Shown here one piece after another: positions 11,191-20,708 of a stretch of DNA of 64,000 bases (its first letter is position 1; the number at the start of each line of letters is the position of its first letter). The position numbers and the translations under genes were made by a program. This DNA is from Ascoidea rubescens DSM 1968. Taxonomy: Eukaryota > Ascomycota > Saccharomycetes > Ascoideales > Ascoideaceae. A model generated the notes under the pieces. The model was not told the DNA's origin and did not search any database. It saw nothing but the letters and a program-made list of their open reading frames with translations. The DNA lies in assembly GCF_001661345.1 (NCBI RefSeq), contig NW_017962915.1:372001-436000 (forward strand), written 5' to 3'.

Positions 11191-12059
11191 TTTCAATATT
11201 CATTTTCATTCACAAAATTAAAATAAATTCATTCGATTCATATAACTTAGATTATACATTTATAAAGAAATCAAAAACAAAGGAAAATGAACAAAGAACA
11301 AAAAATTGAATAAAAAAAAAAATTATAATTTTTAAATTACTTGTTTTATAAATCAAATTACATTTTAAGGATTTGTTTGTTTTGTTTTGTTTTGTTTTGT
11401 TTTGTTTTGTTTTGTTTTGTTTCTGTTTTTTTATTTGACTGATGTTTTTTTATACATTGATTCTTTTTTTTCTGTTTGGGATGGGCTTAAATTTTTTCTT
11501 TACTCTTTTTTTAGTGTTTCGTTACAAAAATTAAAATTTTTTTTTTGGTTTTATTTGATTATATACTACTTTTACATATACTGTGTCTTTTTTCTTACTT
11601 TTTTTAAATAAAAGTTGTCTTCAATAAATTTTTCTTTCTTTTGTTAGCTTAGTATCATTACTACCATGTTTAGTGTATTCATATGGGAACTAACTCTATC
11701 TTTTTAGGTTATAAACCATAAAAAAATCAAATTTAAAAAACTTGAAAAAAAGGAAAATCAAACATGAAACATAAAATTTAAAACATAAAACATAAAAAAC
11801 AATCGATAATAAATAATAAATGATTTATAAAAAAAAATAATTAATAAAATATATAACATAACTTGAAACAAATATTAATTTAATGTCATCATCAAAAATG
11901 CAAATAGAATTTTACTTTTTTAAAGAAACTTTTCTTTTTCTTTTTCTTTTTCTTTCTTTCTTTTTCTACCAGTAAATTTGTAACAAAAAAAATTTAATTA
12001 AAGGAAAAACAAAGTTTTCGCTAAAGGATTTAATTTTAGTCTTCGAAATTAACTCCAAT
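11191..12059. other. convergent intergenic region with simple repeats
   Basis: AT-rich 3' flanks of two convergent HAD-family genes. It holds a TTTTG tandem repeat near 11377-11422 and a CTTTTT/CTTT-rich stretch at about 11930-11966. No gene seen. Confidence 0.6.
11377..11422. repeat. (TTTTG)n microsatellite, about 9 copies
   Basis: A tandem pentanucleotide TTTTG run, uninterrupted apart from its edges, in the 3' flank of the HAD-IIA gene. Confidence 0.9.
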
Positions 12060-12873
12060 TTAAAAAAAGTTGTATTTTTTAAAATCAAATTCCTTAATGC
12101 TCAGAAGAACTTCGCCTTTACCTTCAATAATTTTCAAAACGTTTTCCTCTCCAATTGCTTTAACAGCATTAACATCAGGGACCCATATAACATAACAATT
12201 AGCTGCAATGGCACCCAAAACACCAGGTTTCCCATCTTCAAATACCATACATTCTTCTGGTTTGATTTTATTGTCTGTATTTAATAATCCGAGATTTTCA
12301 TTCAACATTTTCAATGATAATAACCATATATCAGGTTTGGGTTTTCCTCTTCCTTTGCCTATTCTTGAGTCATCGCCTGCAATAATATTCCCATCAAATA
12401 AATCAAATTCTTTCAAATGAGATGTCTTTCTTTGAAAGTTTAATTTATAAGAAGAAGTGGCAACAGCCATTGGAACTCCTGATTCTTTGAGTTTCTTCAA
12501 TAATAGTAAGACTCCTGGCAAAAATTCACATGTTGGCCATTTAGATTCTTGCAATTTAAATGAAATATCGTAAACTTCTTGGGGAGAAATAGGTAAATCA
12601 TAGCTCTTGATCAAAAACGCAGTAGATTCGTTTCCTGGTCTTCCCTGAAGTTCAACCTTAACATCCCAAGTCAATGGCCCCTTTCCATACATGGCTAGTA
12701 ACTCGTCTGTAACTTCAGTGTATTTGCTTTCGCTGTTGATGAGCAACCCATCCATATCAAATAAGCATGCCCTGAATTTTCTTTGTTAAAAACACAGTGA
12801 CTTGTTAGTATGTCATTGCACCTTATCTGGAGAACATTCAGAATGCATACCTAGAGATGGTATTCCTGGTCAT
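12060..12873 (-). CDS. HAD-like phosphatase, HDHD1/YKL033W-A type
   Basis: Soluble HAD phosphatase related to human HDHD1 (pseudouridine-5'-phosphatase) and yeast YKL033W-A. An intron hides the true N-terminus: exon 1 is 12851-12873, the intron 12772-12850 (GTATGC donor, TACTAAC branch point, CAG acceptor), exon 2 12060-12771. Splicing gives MTRNTISRACLFDMDGLLIN, which restores the catalytic DxD motif; the in-frame ATG at 12755 would delete its first aspartate. Further motifs are VATSSYK (motif II), GKPKPD with the motif III lysine, and VFEDGKPGVLGA (motif IV). Length is 244 residues, normal for the family. The exact substrate cannot be read from sequence. Confidence 0.87.
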
Positions 12874-13578
12874 TTTTGCACTTATGGAATAATACCAAAT
12901 GTCCCTGATGTGATATCTTTGGTATTTACAGTCTCTGATGCTTTTGATAGTTCAGCTATTTATACCTTCACTAAAAATCACAGTTCAGAGCCCTAGGGTT
13001 ATGTTGAAGATCATAGAGGTAATTGGTAAATTAAATTAGTACAAATTGGTATAAGCTAATATAGAGTTGGTATACAATTACAGACCCAAACCAAAGACAC
13101 TGAGTTTTTTGTGACAGTGATGAATATGGTAATGTACTTGCATTTTTGGCTGGCCCCATTGACTGGAAATAACCGCAATTTCCTTAATATGTTGTTATTT
13201 CTCTCTTACACCACTCAGGCACCAATTGAGGTGAGACCACAAGAAGCAACACGAGTTGTTTGATTCAAGGTCTACATATCCTATTAAAATAGAAACCAGC
13301 CCAGTTTCATCAAAAAAAACGTGGAAAGCATCGTTTCGTCTTGTACTAGTGTCTGGCTTTTGCCAAAAGTAAAGCAAAATCTTTTGATTTCATAATCTAA
13401 ACCAAATACCAGAGCACAAAATATTTGAAGCTACTATAATTTGAAAAAAGGCAAAAAATAATATTGTTTTTTTCTTTTCAATAACTGACCTGCAACTGGT
13501 TCAATTAAAACCAAAAAACAAATTACACCTTTATTGGATGTAAAATCAAATATTTAAGACAATTTTTTGTTTGTTTGC
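12874..13578. other. intergenic region with possible retrotransposon fossil
   Basis: Promoter side of the HDHD1-like gene and 3' flank of the coiled-coil gene. Part of it (about 13060-13400) resembles a decayed Ty1/copia fragment; the rest is AT-rich and featureless. Confidence 0.5.
13060..13400 (+). mobile_element. possible Ty1/copia-type LTR retrotransposon fossil (RNase H region)
   Basis: On the plus strand a short open stretch carries a DSDEYG-like motif followed by a GPIDWK-like motif, in the order and rough spacing seen in the RNase H part of Ty1/copia polyproteins. Only this small part is visible; there are no LTRs, no integrase and no recognisable reverse transcriptase. It is broken in several places and looks old. 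The similarity is short and could be chance. Confidence 0.35.
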
Positions 13579-14466
13579 TTATTTTGCATATAATGAGGAT
13601 TTCTGAAACAAATCTTTAATTTCCTCAATTAACTCATCATTGTTTTTTTCAATATTACTGATTTTTTTTTCATCATTATCCATTATTGTGAGTATTTTTT
13701 TCAAAAAAATATCATAGTTATCATTATTAATATCGATTCCCAAATTGTTTAATAAGTTTCTATCCAAATTTTTATTATACTCCTCTAATTTAGCCACTCT
13801 TTCAGTTAAATTTGAATGTTTTTTAGCAAAAATGGAAATTAATTCTTGATTGACTTTTGGTCTTAATTCAAAATTTTCTCTTGCTGAGCTATTAATTGTA
13901 TTTAAGATTTTTTTATCTTGATTCAATAAATTAATTAATTTTGTCGATAAAAATTCATTTCTCTGAATTCTTAATTGTAAAATTAAATTATCTTCTTGTA
14001 ATCTAGTTATCTCCTTATCATAATCCGGTTCTTTTTCTTTCTCTTGCTCTTTGTTTTTATCTTTGTCCTTTTCATTATTTCTATCTTTATCTTTATTTTG
14101 ATTTGAATCGCCATCTCTCATTTTATTTTTCTTTCTTTTATCTCCATTAATTGAAAGATCTCTTTCAGAATCTTTTTTTTCCTCTTCTTCATCTTCTTCA
14201 ACAATCTGAGCTAAATTTGAATTTTCATATTTTTGCAATAAACTATCTGTGCTAATTATATTATTGTCGGGACTATTATTGTATGGTTCTAAAAAAGAAT
14301 TCGTTATAAACTGATCAAAATTCACATTAACATCATCGGCTAATGATCTTGCAATTTTCTCAACTTCATCATCTTGTTTTCTTGCATCCATTAAATGAAC
14401 AGATAGTTCATTAATAAGATATTCCAATGATCTGAGATCATCTACTGAAGTCTGGTCCATATCCAT
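13579..14466 (-). CDS. unrecognised acidic coiled-coil protein
   Basis: 295 residues that I do not recognise. Residues 1-60 look helical and fairly ordered (DLRSLEYLINELSVHLMDAR). Residues about 85-150 are a highly charged, low-complexity Lys/Asp/Glu/Asn linker. From about residue 150 a long coiled coil runs almost to the end (KEITRLQEDNLILQLRIQRN, then RVAKLEEYNKNLDRNLLNNL). There are no membrane segments and no catalytic motif. The size and helix-linker-coiled-coil layout recall small kinetochore, spindle or tether subunits, which evolve fast, but nothing in the sequence fixes a role. The start at 14466 is the first ATG and no intron signals are needed. Confidence 0.8.
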   Translation of the reverse strand: MDMDQTSVDDLRSLEYLINELSVHLMDARKQDDEVEKIARSLADDVNVNFDQFITNSFLEPYNNSPDNNIISTDSLLQKYENSNLAQIVEEDEEEEKKDSERDLSINGDKRKKNKMRDGDSNQNKDKDRNNEKDKDKNKEQEKEKEPDYDKEITRLQEDNLILQLRIQRNEFLSTKLINLLNQDKKILNTINSSARENFELRPKVNQELISIFAKKHSNLTERVAKLEEYNKNLDRNLLNNLGIDINNDNYDIFLKKILTIMDNDEKKISNIEKNNDELIEEIKDLFQKSSLYAK

Positions 14467-14854
14467 TTTGACAAGTAATCGAAACTAAAAGATAAAATGA
14501 ACAAAAATTTGAAAATGGTTAGCTGTTAAATAAACCAATAGAATTAAGATTTATATAATGATTGGTTATTGATCTTTTGATTACTTAGTCTTGATTATTT
14601 AATCTTGATTATTTAATCTTTTGATCTTAATCTTTTAAAATTTAAACGGTGTTAACTTCCAGCAAAAGCAATAAAGCTGACATTGAAAATATTTTTCAAC
14701 TAACAGCAACAATAATTCATATAATATATCAACCAAAACACAGGTAAAGGAATCTTCAAAATAAACTTAATCCTTTGTTTTCTTTATATTACTAGCAATA
14801 AGAATAATCATAATAATAAAAATTATAGAAAATTAAAAGCTCTTAAATTAAATC
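14467..14854. other. divergent promoter region, coiled-coil gene / NMT1
   Basis: AT-rich spacer with short imperfect TTAATCTTGATT-like repeats around 14585-14640. No gene seen. Confidence 0.55.
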
Positions 14855-16186
14855 ATGTCCGATCAACCACCTAATAAACCAAATCTTAATTCCATTAAGA
14901 AATTATTGGAAATGTTAAGTATGGGAAAGGAATTAACTGAGGCCCAACATAAAGAAATGAAAGATTATAAGTTTTGGAAGACTCAACCTGTTATATCCTT
15001 TGATGAAAAAATATCTCAAGAAGGACCAATTGATAGTCGTAAAACTGTTGCAGATATATCAGAAAAGCCCTTGCCATTATTAGAAGGGTTTGAATGGGAT
15101 ACATTAGATTTAACAAGTACAAAAGAGCTTGATGAGGTTTATAATCTATTACATGAAAATTATGTTGAAGATTCAGGTGAATCATTTAGGTTTAAATACT
15201 CAGCAGAATTTTTTGATTGGGCATTAAAACCTCCAGGATGGAAAAAAGATTGGCATGTTGGAGTTCGTGTCAAAAGTTCTAAAAGATTGGTTGCATTTAT
15301 TTCAGCTATTCCATTAAGATTGAAATTACATGATAAGATAATTGAATCAGTTGAAATTAATTTTTTATGTGTTCATAAAAAATTAAGAAGTAAAAGATTA
15401 ACACCAGTTTTAATCAAAGAAATCACAAGAAGAGTGAATAGATATGATATTTGGCAAGCATTATATACAGCAGGAATTGTTTTACCAAGTCCAATTTCAA
15501 CATGTCGCTATACACACAGACCGATTAATTGGGAAAAATTACATGAAGTTGGATTTTCAAGCTTACCAGAAGATAGTACTAAAGAAGACATGGTGAAGAA
15601 GTATTATATAGATGAGAATAACGAAGCCATTAAACTTGAAGGATTAAGAAAGATGACTGAGGATGATGTTGATGAAGTGCTTGAATTATATAATAAATTT
15701 CAAGCCAAATATGAATTAATTCAGGTCTTTGATAAGGAAGACTTGAAACATTGGTTATTAAAAGGTAAGGAGGTGATTTATACTTATGTTGTTGAAGATA
15801 AAAGCAATAAGAAAATCACTGATTTCTTTTCATTTTATCTTTTGCCATTTAAAATATTAAATGTTCCCAAACACGAGCAGTTAAACATTTCGTATTTATT
15901 TTATTATGGAACAGATCATGATAGTAGTAAGAAAGAATTGGAAACTCGATTAAAGTTGTTAATGAAGAATGCGTTGGTTATTAATAAAGGGCTTAAGATT
16001 GATGTGTTTAATGCTTTAACATCTCAAGATAATACGTTGTTTTTAGAAGATTTGAATTTTGGATTAGGTGATGGGTATTTGAACTATTATTTGTTCAATT
16101 ATAAGGCATTTCCCATTCTGGGTGGAATCAATAAACATACTAAATTGATTGAAGAAGGAAGTGGAATTGGAGTTGTAATGTTATGA
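14855..16186 (+). CDS. NMT1: N-myristoyltransferase
   Basis: Glycylpeptide N-tetradecanoyltransferase, which transfers myristate from myristoyl-CoA to N-terminal glycine of cytosolic proteins. The 443-residue frame matches yeast Nmt1 throughout: the YKFWKTQPV segment, [10 protein letters not shown], the acyl-CoA-binding region with [20 protein letters not shown], the YTAGIVLP and [12 protein letters not shown] segments, and the C-terminal GVVML, whose terminal leucine carboxylate serves as catalytic base. The length is typical of fungal enzymes (455 in S. cerevisiae). A CTG codon at 16118-16120 falls at a position that is Thr in the S. cerevisiae protein as I recall it. Two likely substrates, RPT2 and RTC5, are encoded in this window. 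Confidence 0.97.
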   Translation: MSDQPPNKPNLNSIKKLLEMLSMGKELTEAQHKEMKDYKFWKTQPVISFDEKISQEGPIDSRKTVADISEKPLPLLEGFEWDTLDLTSTKELDEVYNLLHENYVEDSGESFRFKYSAEFFDWALKPPGWKKDWHVGVRVKSSKRLVAFISAIPLRLKLHDKIIESVEINFLCVHKKLRSKRLTPVLIKEITRRVNRYDIWQALYTAGIVLPSPISTCRYTHRPINWEKLHEVGFSSLPEDSTKEDMVKKYYIDENNEAIKLEGLRKMTEDDVDEVLELYNKFQAKYELIQVFDKEDLKHWLLKGKEVIYTYVVEDKSNKKITDFFSFYLLPFKILNVPKHEQLNISYLFYYGTDHDSSKKELETRLKLLMKNALVINKGLKIDVFNALTSQDNTLFLEDLNFGLGDGYLNYYLFNYKAFPILGGINKHTKLIEEGSGIGVVML

Positions 16187-16805
16187 TAGTAAAATGGGAT
16201 GGTAACGAGTGTGTTCCATAAAGATTAGAATGGTTTATAGTGATTGCAATTCCAAAAGTAAGCAAATAGAACAGAAAAATTTATTGATAACGAAAGCAAA
16301 TAAAACAACTAAATAGTCAAACAGTCAGTATATGTGCCTATTGTTATTAAGTAGTTTCACGTTCATTAAGACCGGCATTTAGACGAAATCCGGCAAGGAG
16401 AGACATGAAAAATCTGCCGTGCCGGACCAATGAAAAGAAGTTATTACAAATAAAACGACCTTTTTTCTGGAGGAAAGTGCTTCGATTATTAAAACACTGG
16501 AGGGAGATAGGAAACATAGATAAAGAAGAACAAAGAAGCTGAAAAACGCACAGAGCAAGAGAATATTTAGCAGCAGAAGAAAATAGATCATCATTTTTGC
16601 AGTAGTCTTGGAGCGAAAAATTATAGACAGCGTGGTTTAGGGAGTTTGAAAAAAAAACAAGAATTCACCAAGTTTCAATTTCTACATTCGCAATAGCAGC
16701 ATTATTAGTGAGTTAGAAACACAAGAAAACATTATTTTGGTCATATAATCATACAAGTGTATCACTAAAAAGCCAAATAGTAGCACATCAGTACTGAGAA
16801 TCAAA
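16187..16805. other. intergenic region NMT1 / UPS1
   Basis: 3' flank of NMT1 and promoter of UPS1. A minus-strand open frame at 16379-16594 is hydrophobic but shows no family features and lacks flanking support, so I do not call it. Nothing else seen. Confidence 0.5.
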
Positions 16806-17372
16806 ATGGTTTTATGGTATAAGAATGGAAATGAGTATAACTACAATTTCCAGACAGTTTCACTAGCAATATACAACAAATATCCTAATCCGTTTTCCAC
16901 ACATGTATTGTCAGTTGATACAATAGAAAATCGAATTGATAGTGAGGGAAACCTACACAGGACGAGGTTGATAATGAAAGAAGGGAGATTGCCAATATGG
17001 GCGAAACCATTTTTGAAAAACATCAACAGATCATGGATTATTGAAAAGAGTATAGTCAATCCCCAAAAGAAAATAATGAAGTTATATACAAGAAACCTTG
17101 ACCATACCAGAATATTAAAGATTGAGGAGTATTCCAAATACTACTTTGATAGCATAATCAAGAAAACCATAGTTAAAAGCCAGGTCAAGTTTAGTTCTAC
17201 ATTCAAAGGGCTAGGAATCAAAGATCGAATTGAAAAATGGTCACATAAAAGATTTGATGATAATATTAAGAAAAGCAGTAATGGGTTGTTGTATGTGTTG
17301 AAGCAATTGGATGAAAAGACAAAGAAGTGGAAGGAGAATTATAAAATAAGCAACACGACCCAAATCCAGTAA
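16806..17372 (+). CDS. UPS1: PRELI-domain phosphatidic acid transfer protein Ups1
   Basis: Intermembrane-space lipid carrier that, with Mdm35, moves phosphatidic acid from the outer to the inner mitochondrial membrane for cardiolipin synthesis. The 188-residue protein is almost entirely PRELI/MSF1 domain. YNKYPNPFSTHVLSVDTI, GRLPIWAKPFL, WIIEKSIVNP and MKLYTRNLDHTRILKIEEY match yeast Ups1 more closely than Ups2/Ups3. It has no classic presequence, as in other Ups proteins. The start is the first ATG of the frame and matches the MVL start of Ups1. Confidence 0.92.
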   Translation: MVLWYKNGNEYNYNFQTVSLAIYNKYPNPFSTHVLSVDTIENRIDSEGNLHRTRLIMKEGRLPIWAKPFLKNINRSWIIEKSIVNPQKKIMKLYTRNLDHTRILKIEEYSKYYFDSIIKKTIVKSQVKFSSTFKGLGIKDRIEKWSHKRFDDNIKKSSNGLLYVLKQLDEKTKKWKENYKISNTTQIQ

Positions 17373-17629
17373 AATCCAGTATAGCCGGATAGAATTATAT
17401 AAACTGGACATGAACTGGAATAAATCTCAAGCTGATCGTTTTCGGAGTTATAATTTTGATTTTTTTTTTTGCATTATACTTTACTGCCACCGCTATTGTT
17501 TTTTCAAAACCCTTGACACTTTTCCAGCTGAACAGATCAGAACATGTCATAGCATCATGTTATTTCTCTATTATGCCATCTTTTTGTCTGTTTATAATGA
17601 ATGTATATACAAAACCCGCTTCCAAAGAC

Positions 17630-17950
17630 CAGTGCGATGGTGCGTCCTTCAGGATATGCACGTGCTCAAGGAAATTCTTCAACGGTCGGCCGAACACACC
17701 CCTGCTGTGGTGCGCTTGCCGAACAGCGTCTTGCCGGACGGCTGCTCACGTTGGGCTCACGCCGAGCTCACGAGGAACGGGGGCTCACGTTCTGTGCGTG
17801 GCCCCGGCGGCAAAAGCGCTCCCATTTGGGGTCTGGCGGGCCCCAAAGACCCTGCGCCTGGCGGAAATTTCTGCGCTGTATTGCGGGGCCACAGTACGGG
17901 TACAGCGGGTGCGTGCTTTGCGCTGTGGCCTTGCGAAACCACCCTGCTAT
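17630..17950. other. GC-rich intergenic island 2
   Basis: Abrupt GC-rich block within AT-rich flanks. It has a CACGTG E-box (17659-17664), CCAGTGC (17629-17635) and TGCCGAACAGC (17717-17727); the last two words recur in other islands of this window. No RNA fold or domain is recognised. Confidence 0.75.
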
Positions 17951-18553
17951 CAGAATGTTGCCAATGAGCTAAAAAGGAATGACATGGACATCTTTTCAAC
18001 GTTAAAATATAGAAATAAAAAAGCGAAACCGTTTAAAGTGATGTGTAAATTAATCTAAATTCACTTCCATTAACCACTATTCATTCACAAAGTATTTGCA
18101 ATTCTATTATGTCAAGTTTGAATGAGGGTTTTCATGTCTGTAGGCTCATTGTAGCCTTATTAAAGGAATAATTCAACAACCAACACAAGAAAAAAACTTC
18201 ACTGTTGTGTTGTGTGCTAATTTTCTTTCTGTTTATACATTTTTTTGTCATATTTTTCCAATTTTGCATGCTTTTCCCCAGGTTTTGTTAAAAAATTTAA
18301 AAAAATTTAAAAACAAAAATTTTTCTTAAAAGTTTTTCGTTGTTGTTTTTCCAATTTACTGTGATTTACTGACAATTTTATTGCGATTTTATTGCACACT
18401 TATTGTAATTTTTATTAGAATTTTATTAAGATTCCAATACAATTGAAATAAAAGTTTAAGGAAATTTTATTTTTACTCACAGTTTTATTTTTATTCTCAT
18501 CATTACTACCACCCATCACCCATATAGTTGATTTCTATGTTAATGAAAAAAAA

Positions 18554-18560
18554 TATAAAA
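18554..18560 (+). promoter_or_regulatory. TATA box candidate
   Basis: TATAAAA about 230 bases upstream of the first GRGGAGN gene, in otherwise AT-rich DNA. Confidence 0.4.
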
Positions 18561-18788
18561 CCATGAGTTTCTCTCAGTAATTACACATATTTCTTCTCTT
18601 TTTTCTCATCTCATATTCTAATATATTAATTTTTCTTTGATTTAAATCAAAATTCTTATTATATCATACTAGCAAATAATAACAAATAATAATAAATAAT
18701 AAAACAACCAATTTTAATACCTAATAACTAATTTATACTTCACGATTACCCCCATTATCCCATTCACTTATAACTTATATCTACCAAA

Positions 18789-19202
18789 ATGTCTGGAAAC
18801 CAAGTATACATATCAGTTGGCCGTGGTGGTGCTGGAAACATGGTTAAGGATAAATCACCAGTCAGTCCCAAATTAATTCCAATGGGTAGCGACACTCCTC
18901 ACATTCCAGCTACTCAACCAAGATACACCACAGGAAGAGGTGGTGCTGGTAATATGGTCAAAAATGACGATCCTGACAAGGCTAGACTAGCCCAAGATAT
19001 TGAGCCAATTAGATCCAACGGCAGTTACACCTACAAACCCTTAAGTCCATACAAAAGCATCGGTAGAGGTGGATTTGGAAATATGATCGACACCACTGTC
19101 TCCAAAACCTCTTCAGTCTCCAGATGTGTGAGTCGTGAGTCCAAGAGTTCCTCCAAGAGCCACGATGGTTCAATATTAAAGAAACTCAAAAACTTTTTCT
19201 AG
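18789..19202 (+). CDS. GRGGAGN-repeat protein (DUF3602, PAR32-like), copy 1
   Basis: A 137-residue, probably disordered protein with three copies of the glycine motif: VGRGGAGNMVK, TGRGGAGNMVK and IGRGGFGNMID. These define the fungal DUF3602 family, which includes S. cerevisiae Par32, a TORC1-responsive phosphoprotein that inhibits Mep1/Mep3 ammonium transporters through such repeats. The segment between repeats 1 and 2 (SPKLIPMGSDTPHIP) is Ser/Pro-rich and phosphorylatable. The tail is Ser/Lys-rich and ends in a basic-aromatic KKLKNFF. It is the first of a tandem pair with the gene at 19962; the shared core includes 70 identical bases. Codons are GC-richer than in most neighbours, suggesting high expression. 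A link to nitrogen control is inferred from family only. Confidence 0.87.
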   Translation: MSGNQVYISVGRGGAGNMVKDKSPVSPKLIPMGSDTPHIPATQPRYTTGRGGAGNMVKNDDPDKARLAQDIEPIRSNGSYTYKPLSPYKSIGRGGFGNMIDTTVSKTSSVSRCVSRESKSSSKSHDGSILKKLKNFF

Positions 19203-19961
19203 ATCTGAAAACTCTCTAAAACCCTCTAAAACCCTTTAAAGCTCTCCATTTTTTTTCTAATAAGCCTTTTCGTTTATCTCTCTTGCTGTTTTATCTTGCC
19301 CTGTTATTCTACTGTTGTTAATGGTTGTGTACTTTCTATTCATTTCTCTTCATTTGTCTTGCTTACGTTGCCCTCAAACCTCTCTTTCTTAATGTCTATA
19401 TTTACTCATCTTTTTGTCCCACTCTCACACTTTTTTTATACTATAATCCACGTCCGACTAGCACAGGTGCTTTGTTCACCACCCGCAGGTCTCCCGCTAA
19501 GAAAAGACTGTCTTATCCGTCCAATAAAGTTGTTTTAAGTCAAATCCGGATAGCGCAGATATGTGCCAACCAGTCTTAAAGTGTCATTGAATGAATGGTG
19601 TTTTTCTAAGACAATTTCATCTTAGAAAATTTTAAAGACTGCACTAAATGCTCTCTTCTGTTTTCTGGCATTTTAGCGTTTTTGATTTGGGTTGTTGTTT
19701 TTCGTTATTGTTTTAATCTTTTATAATCAAATCTAAAAGAGAAAAAAAAAAAGAAAATCACTTAAAAAAAGACTATAAAAGACGCTGTATTTTCCAGATT
19801 CCCAGTCTCTGCCTAATTCTTTTTTTCTTTTTCATACATTTCCAATCTCATTTTACTACACTACACTATACTAATATCAACACTGTTAATATCGGTATTC
19901 CCACCACTCAACCACTACCAATCGTTACATCACACTTTTCTATCCACTTTATTTCACCACA
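19203..19961. other. intergenic region between the tandem GRGGAGN genes
   Basis: No gene is supported. It holds the 3' flank of copy 1 and the promoter of copy 2, with TATAAAA at 19774-19780 and a pyrimidine-rich leader before the ATG. Small open frames at 19296-19579 lack features. Confidence 0.6.
19774..19780 (+). promoter_or_regulatory. TATA box candidate
   Basis: TATAAAA about 185 bases upstream of the second GRGGAGN gene. A clear TATA is typical of stress- or nutrient-regulated yeast genes. Confidence 0.5.
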
Positions 19962-20345
19962 ATGTCTGAAGAAGCCCCCAAATTTACCACCATTGGAAGA
20001 GGTGGTGCTGGAAATATAGTCAAAACTGACAGCAAACCAAGCAGTCCCAAATTAATCCCTATGGGCAGTGACACTCCTCACATTCCTGAATCTCAACCAA
20101 GATACACCACAGGAAGAGGTGGTGCTGGTAATATGGTCAAAAATGACGATCCTGACAAGGCCAGACTTGCCCAGGATATTGAACCAGTTACATCAAATGG
20201 AAGTGGTAAAGTCAAATTGTCCCCAATCAAAAGTATTGGAAGAGGTGGTTATGGAAATATGATTGATACCACTCTATCACAAGATAAACAAAAACCTGAA
20301 AAAAAACCCTCATTATTTGAAAAAATTAAAAATGTCTTCAAATAA
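19962..20345 (+). CDS. GRGGAGN-repeat protein (DUF3602, PAR32-like), copy 2
   Basis: A 127-residue paralogue of the gene at 18789, same strand, about 760 bases downstream. It has the same layout: IGRGGAGNIVK, a SPKLIPMGSDTPHIP linker, TGRGGAGNMVKNDDPDKARL, then IGRGGYGNMID, and a short basic tail ending in FEKIKNVFK. The N-terminus and tail differ from copy 1, while the middle is almost unchanged, so the pair arose by duplication and the core has been kept alike. Members of this family are small, induced by stress or nutrient change, and poorly understood outside Par32. The start codon is the first ATG of the frame and follows a good TATA-containing promoter. Confidence 0.87.
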   Translation: MSEEAPKFTTIGRGGAGNIVKTDSKPSSPKLIPMGSDTPHIPESQPRYTTGRGGAGNMVKNDDPDKARLAQDIEPVTSNGSGKVKLSPIKSIGRGGYGNMIDTTLSQDKQKPEKKPSLFEKIKNVFK

Positions 20346-20708
20346 TTATGTCATCCTTTTGTCTACTATCGCTATTTTATGTTGCTTTACTCTACAATGA
20401 TAAATTTTTTTTGCCCTCAATTTACCTTGTTTTTTACTCATTTGCCTTCTTGATTTTGATTTTGATTTTGTTATTAATCTTTAATTTATAATTTATGTTT
20501 TTGGTCTTTTTATTAGATACAATTTAATACAATCTCATCTAATCTTAATACTAATACTAATTGGAGATTCTGTGTTCTATTGCTTTTTTTATCATTATTT
20601 TTCTCTGTTTTTAGCCTATATATCTATTTAAATCTATTAATCTACAACTCTTTTCCATAATGATTTACTAAAAAAAATTGCAGCCTTGTTTCTAAATTTT
20701 AGTTTCGT
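20346..20708. other. convergent intergenic region
   Basis: T-rich 3' flanks of GRGGAGN copy 2 and AIM22. No gene seen. Confidence 0.55.

Larger units (their letters stand above)
17373..18788. other. long intergenic region with GC island 2
   Basis: Between UPS1 and the first GRGGAGN gene. The 17630-17950 part is strongly GC-rich; from 18060 onward it turns very AT-rich, with a TATA element at 18554-18560 and a long pyrimidine/adenine leader before the start codon. Overlapping open frames in three frames and on the opposite strand at 17.4-18.06 kb are unrelated to known domains and look spurious. Confidence 0.65.

Noticed and set aside
13195-13377. 60-codon minus-strand frame
   Set aside because: Overlaps the possible retroelement fossil on the other strand and shows no family features.
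16379-16594. 71-codon hydrophobic frame on the minus strand
   Set aside because: No start context, domain or conservation clue; typical of T/A-rich spacer.
17410-18058. Three overlapping plus-strand open frames and one minus-strand frame in GC island 2
   Set aside because: They overlap in different phases, have no family features, and arise because AT-rich stop codons are rare in GC-rich DNA.
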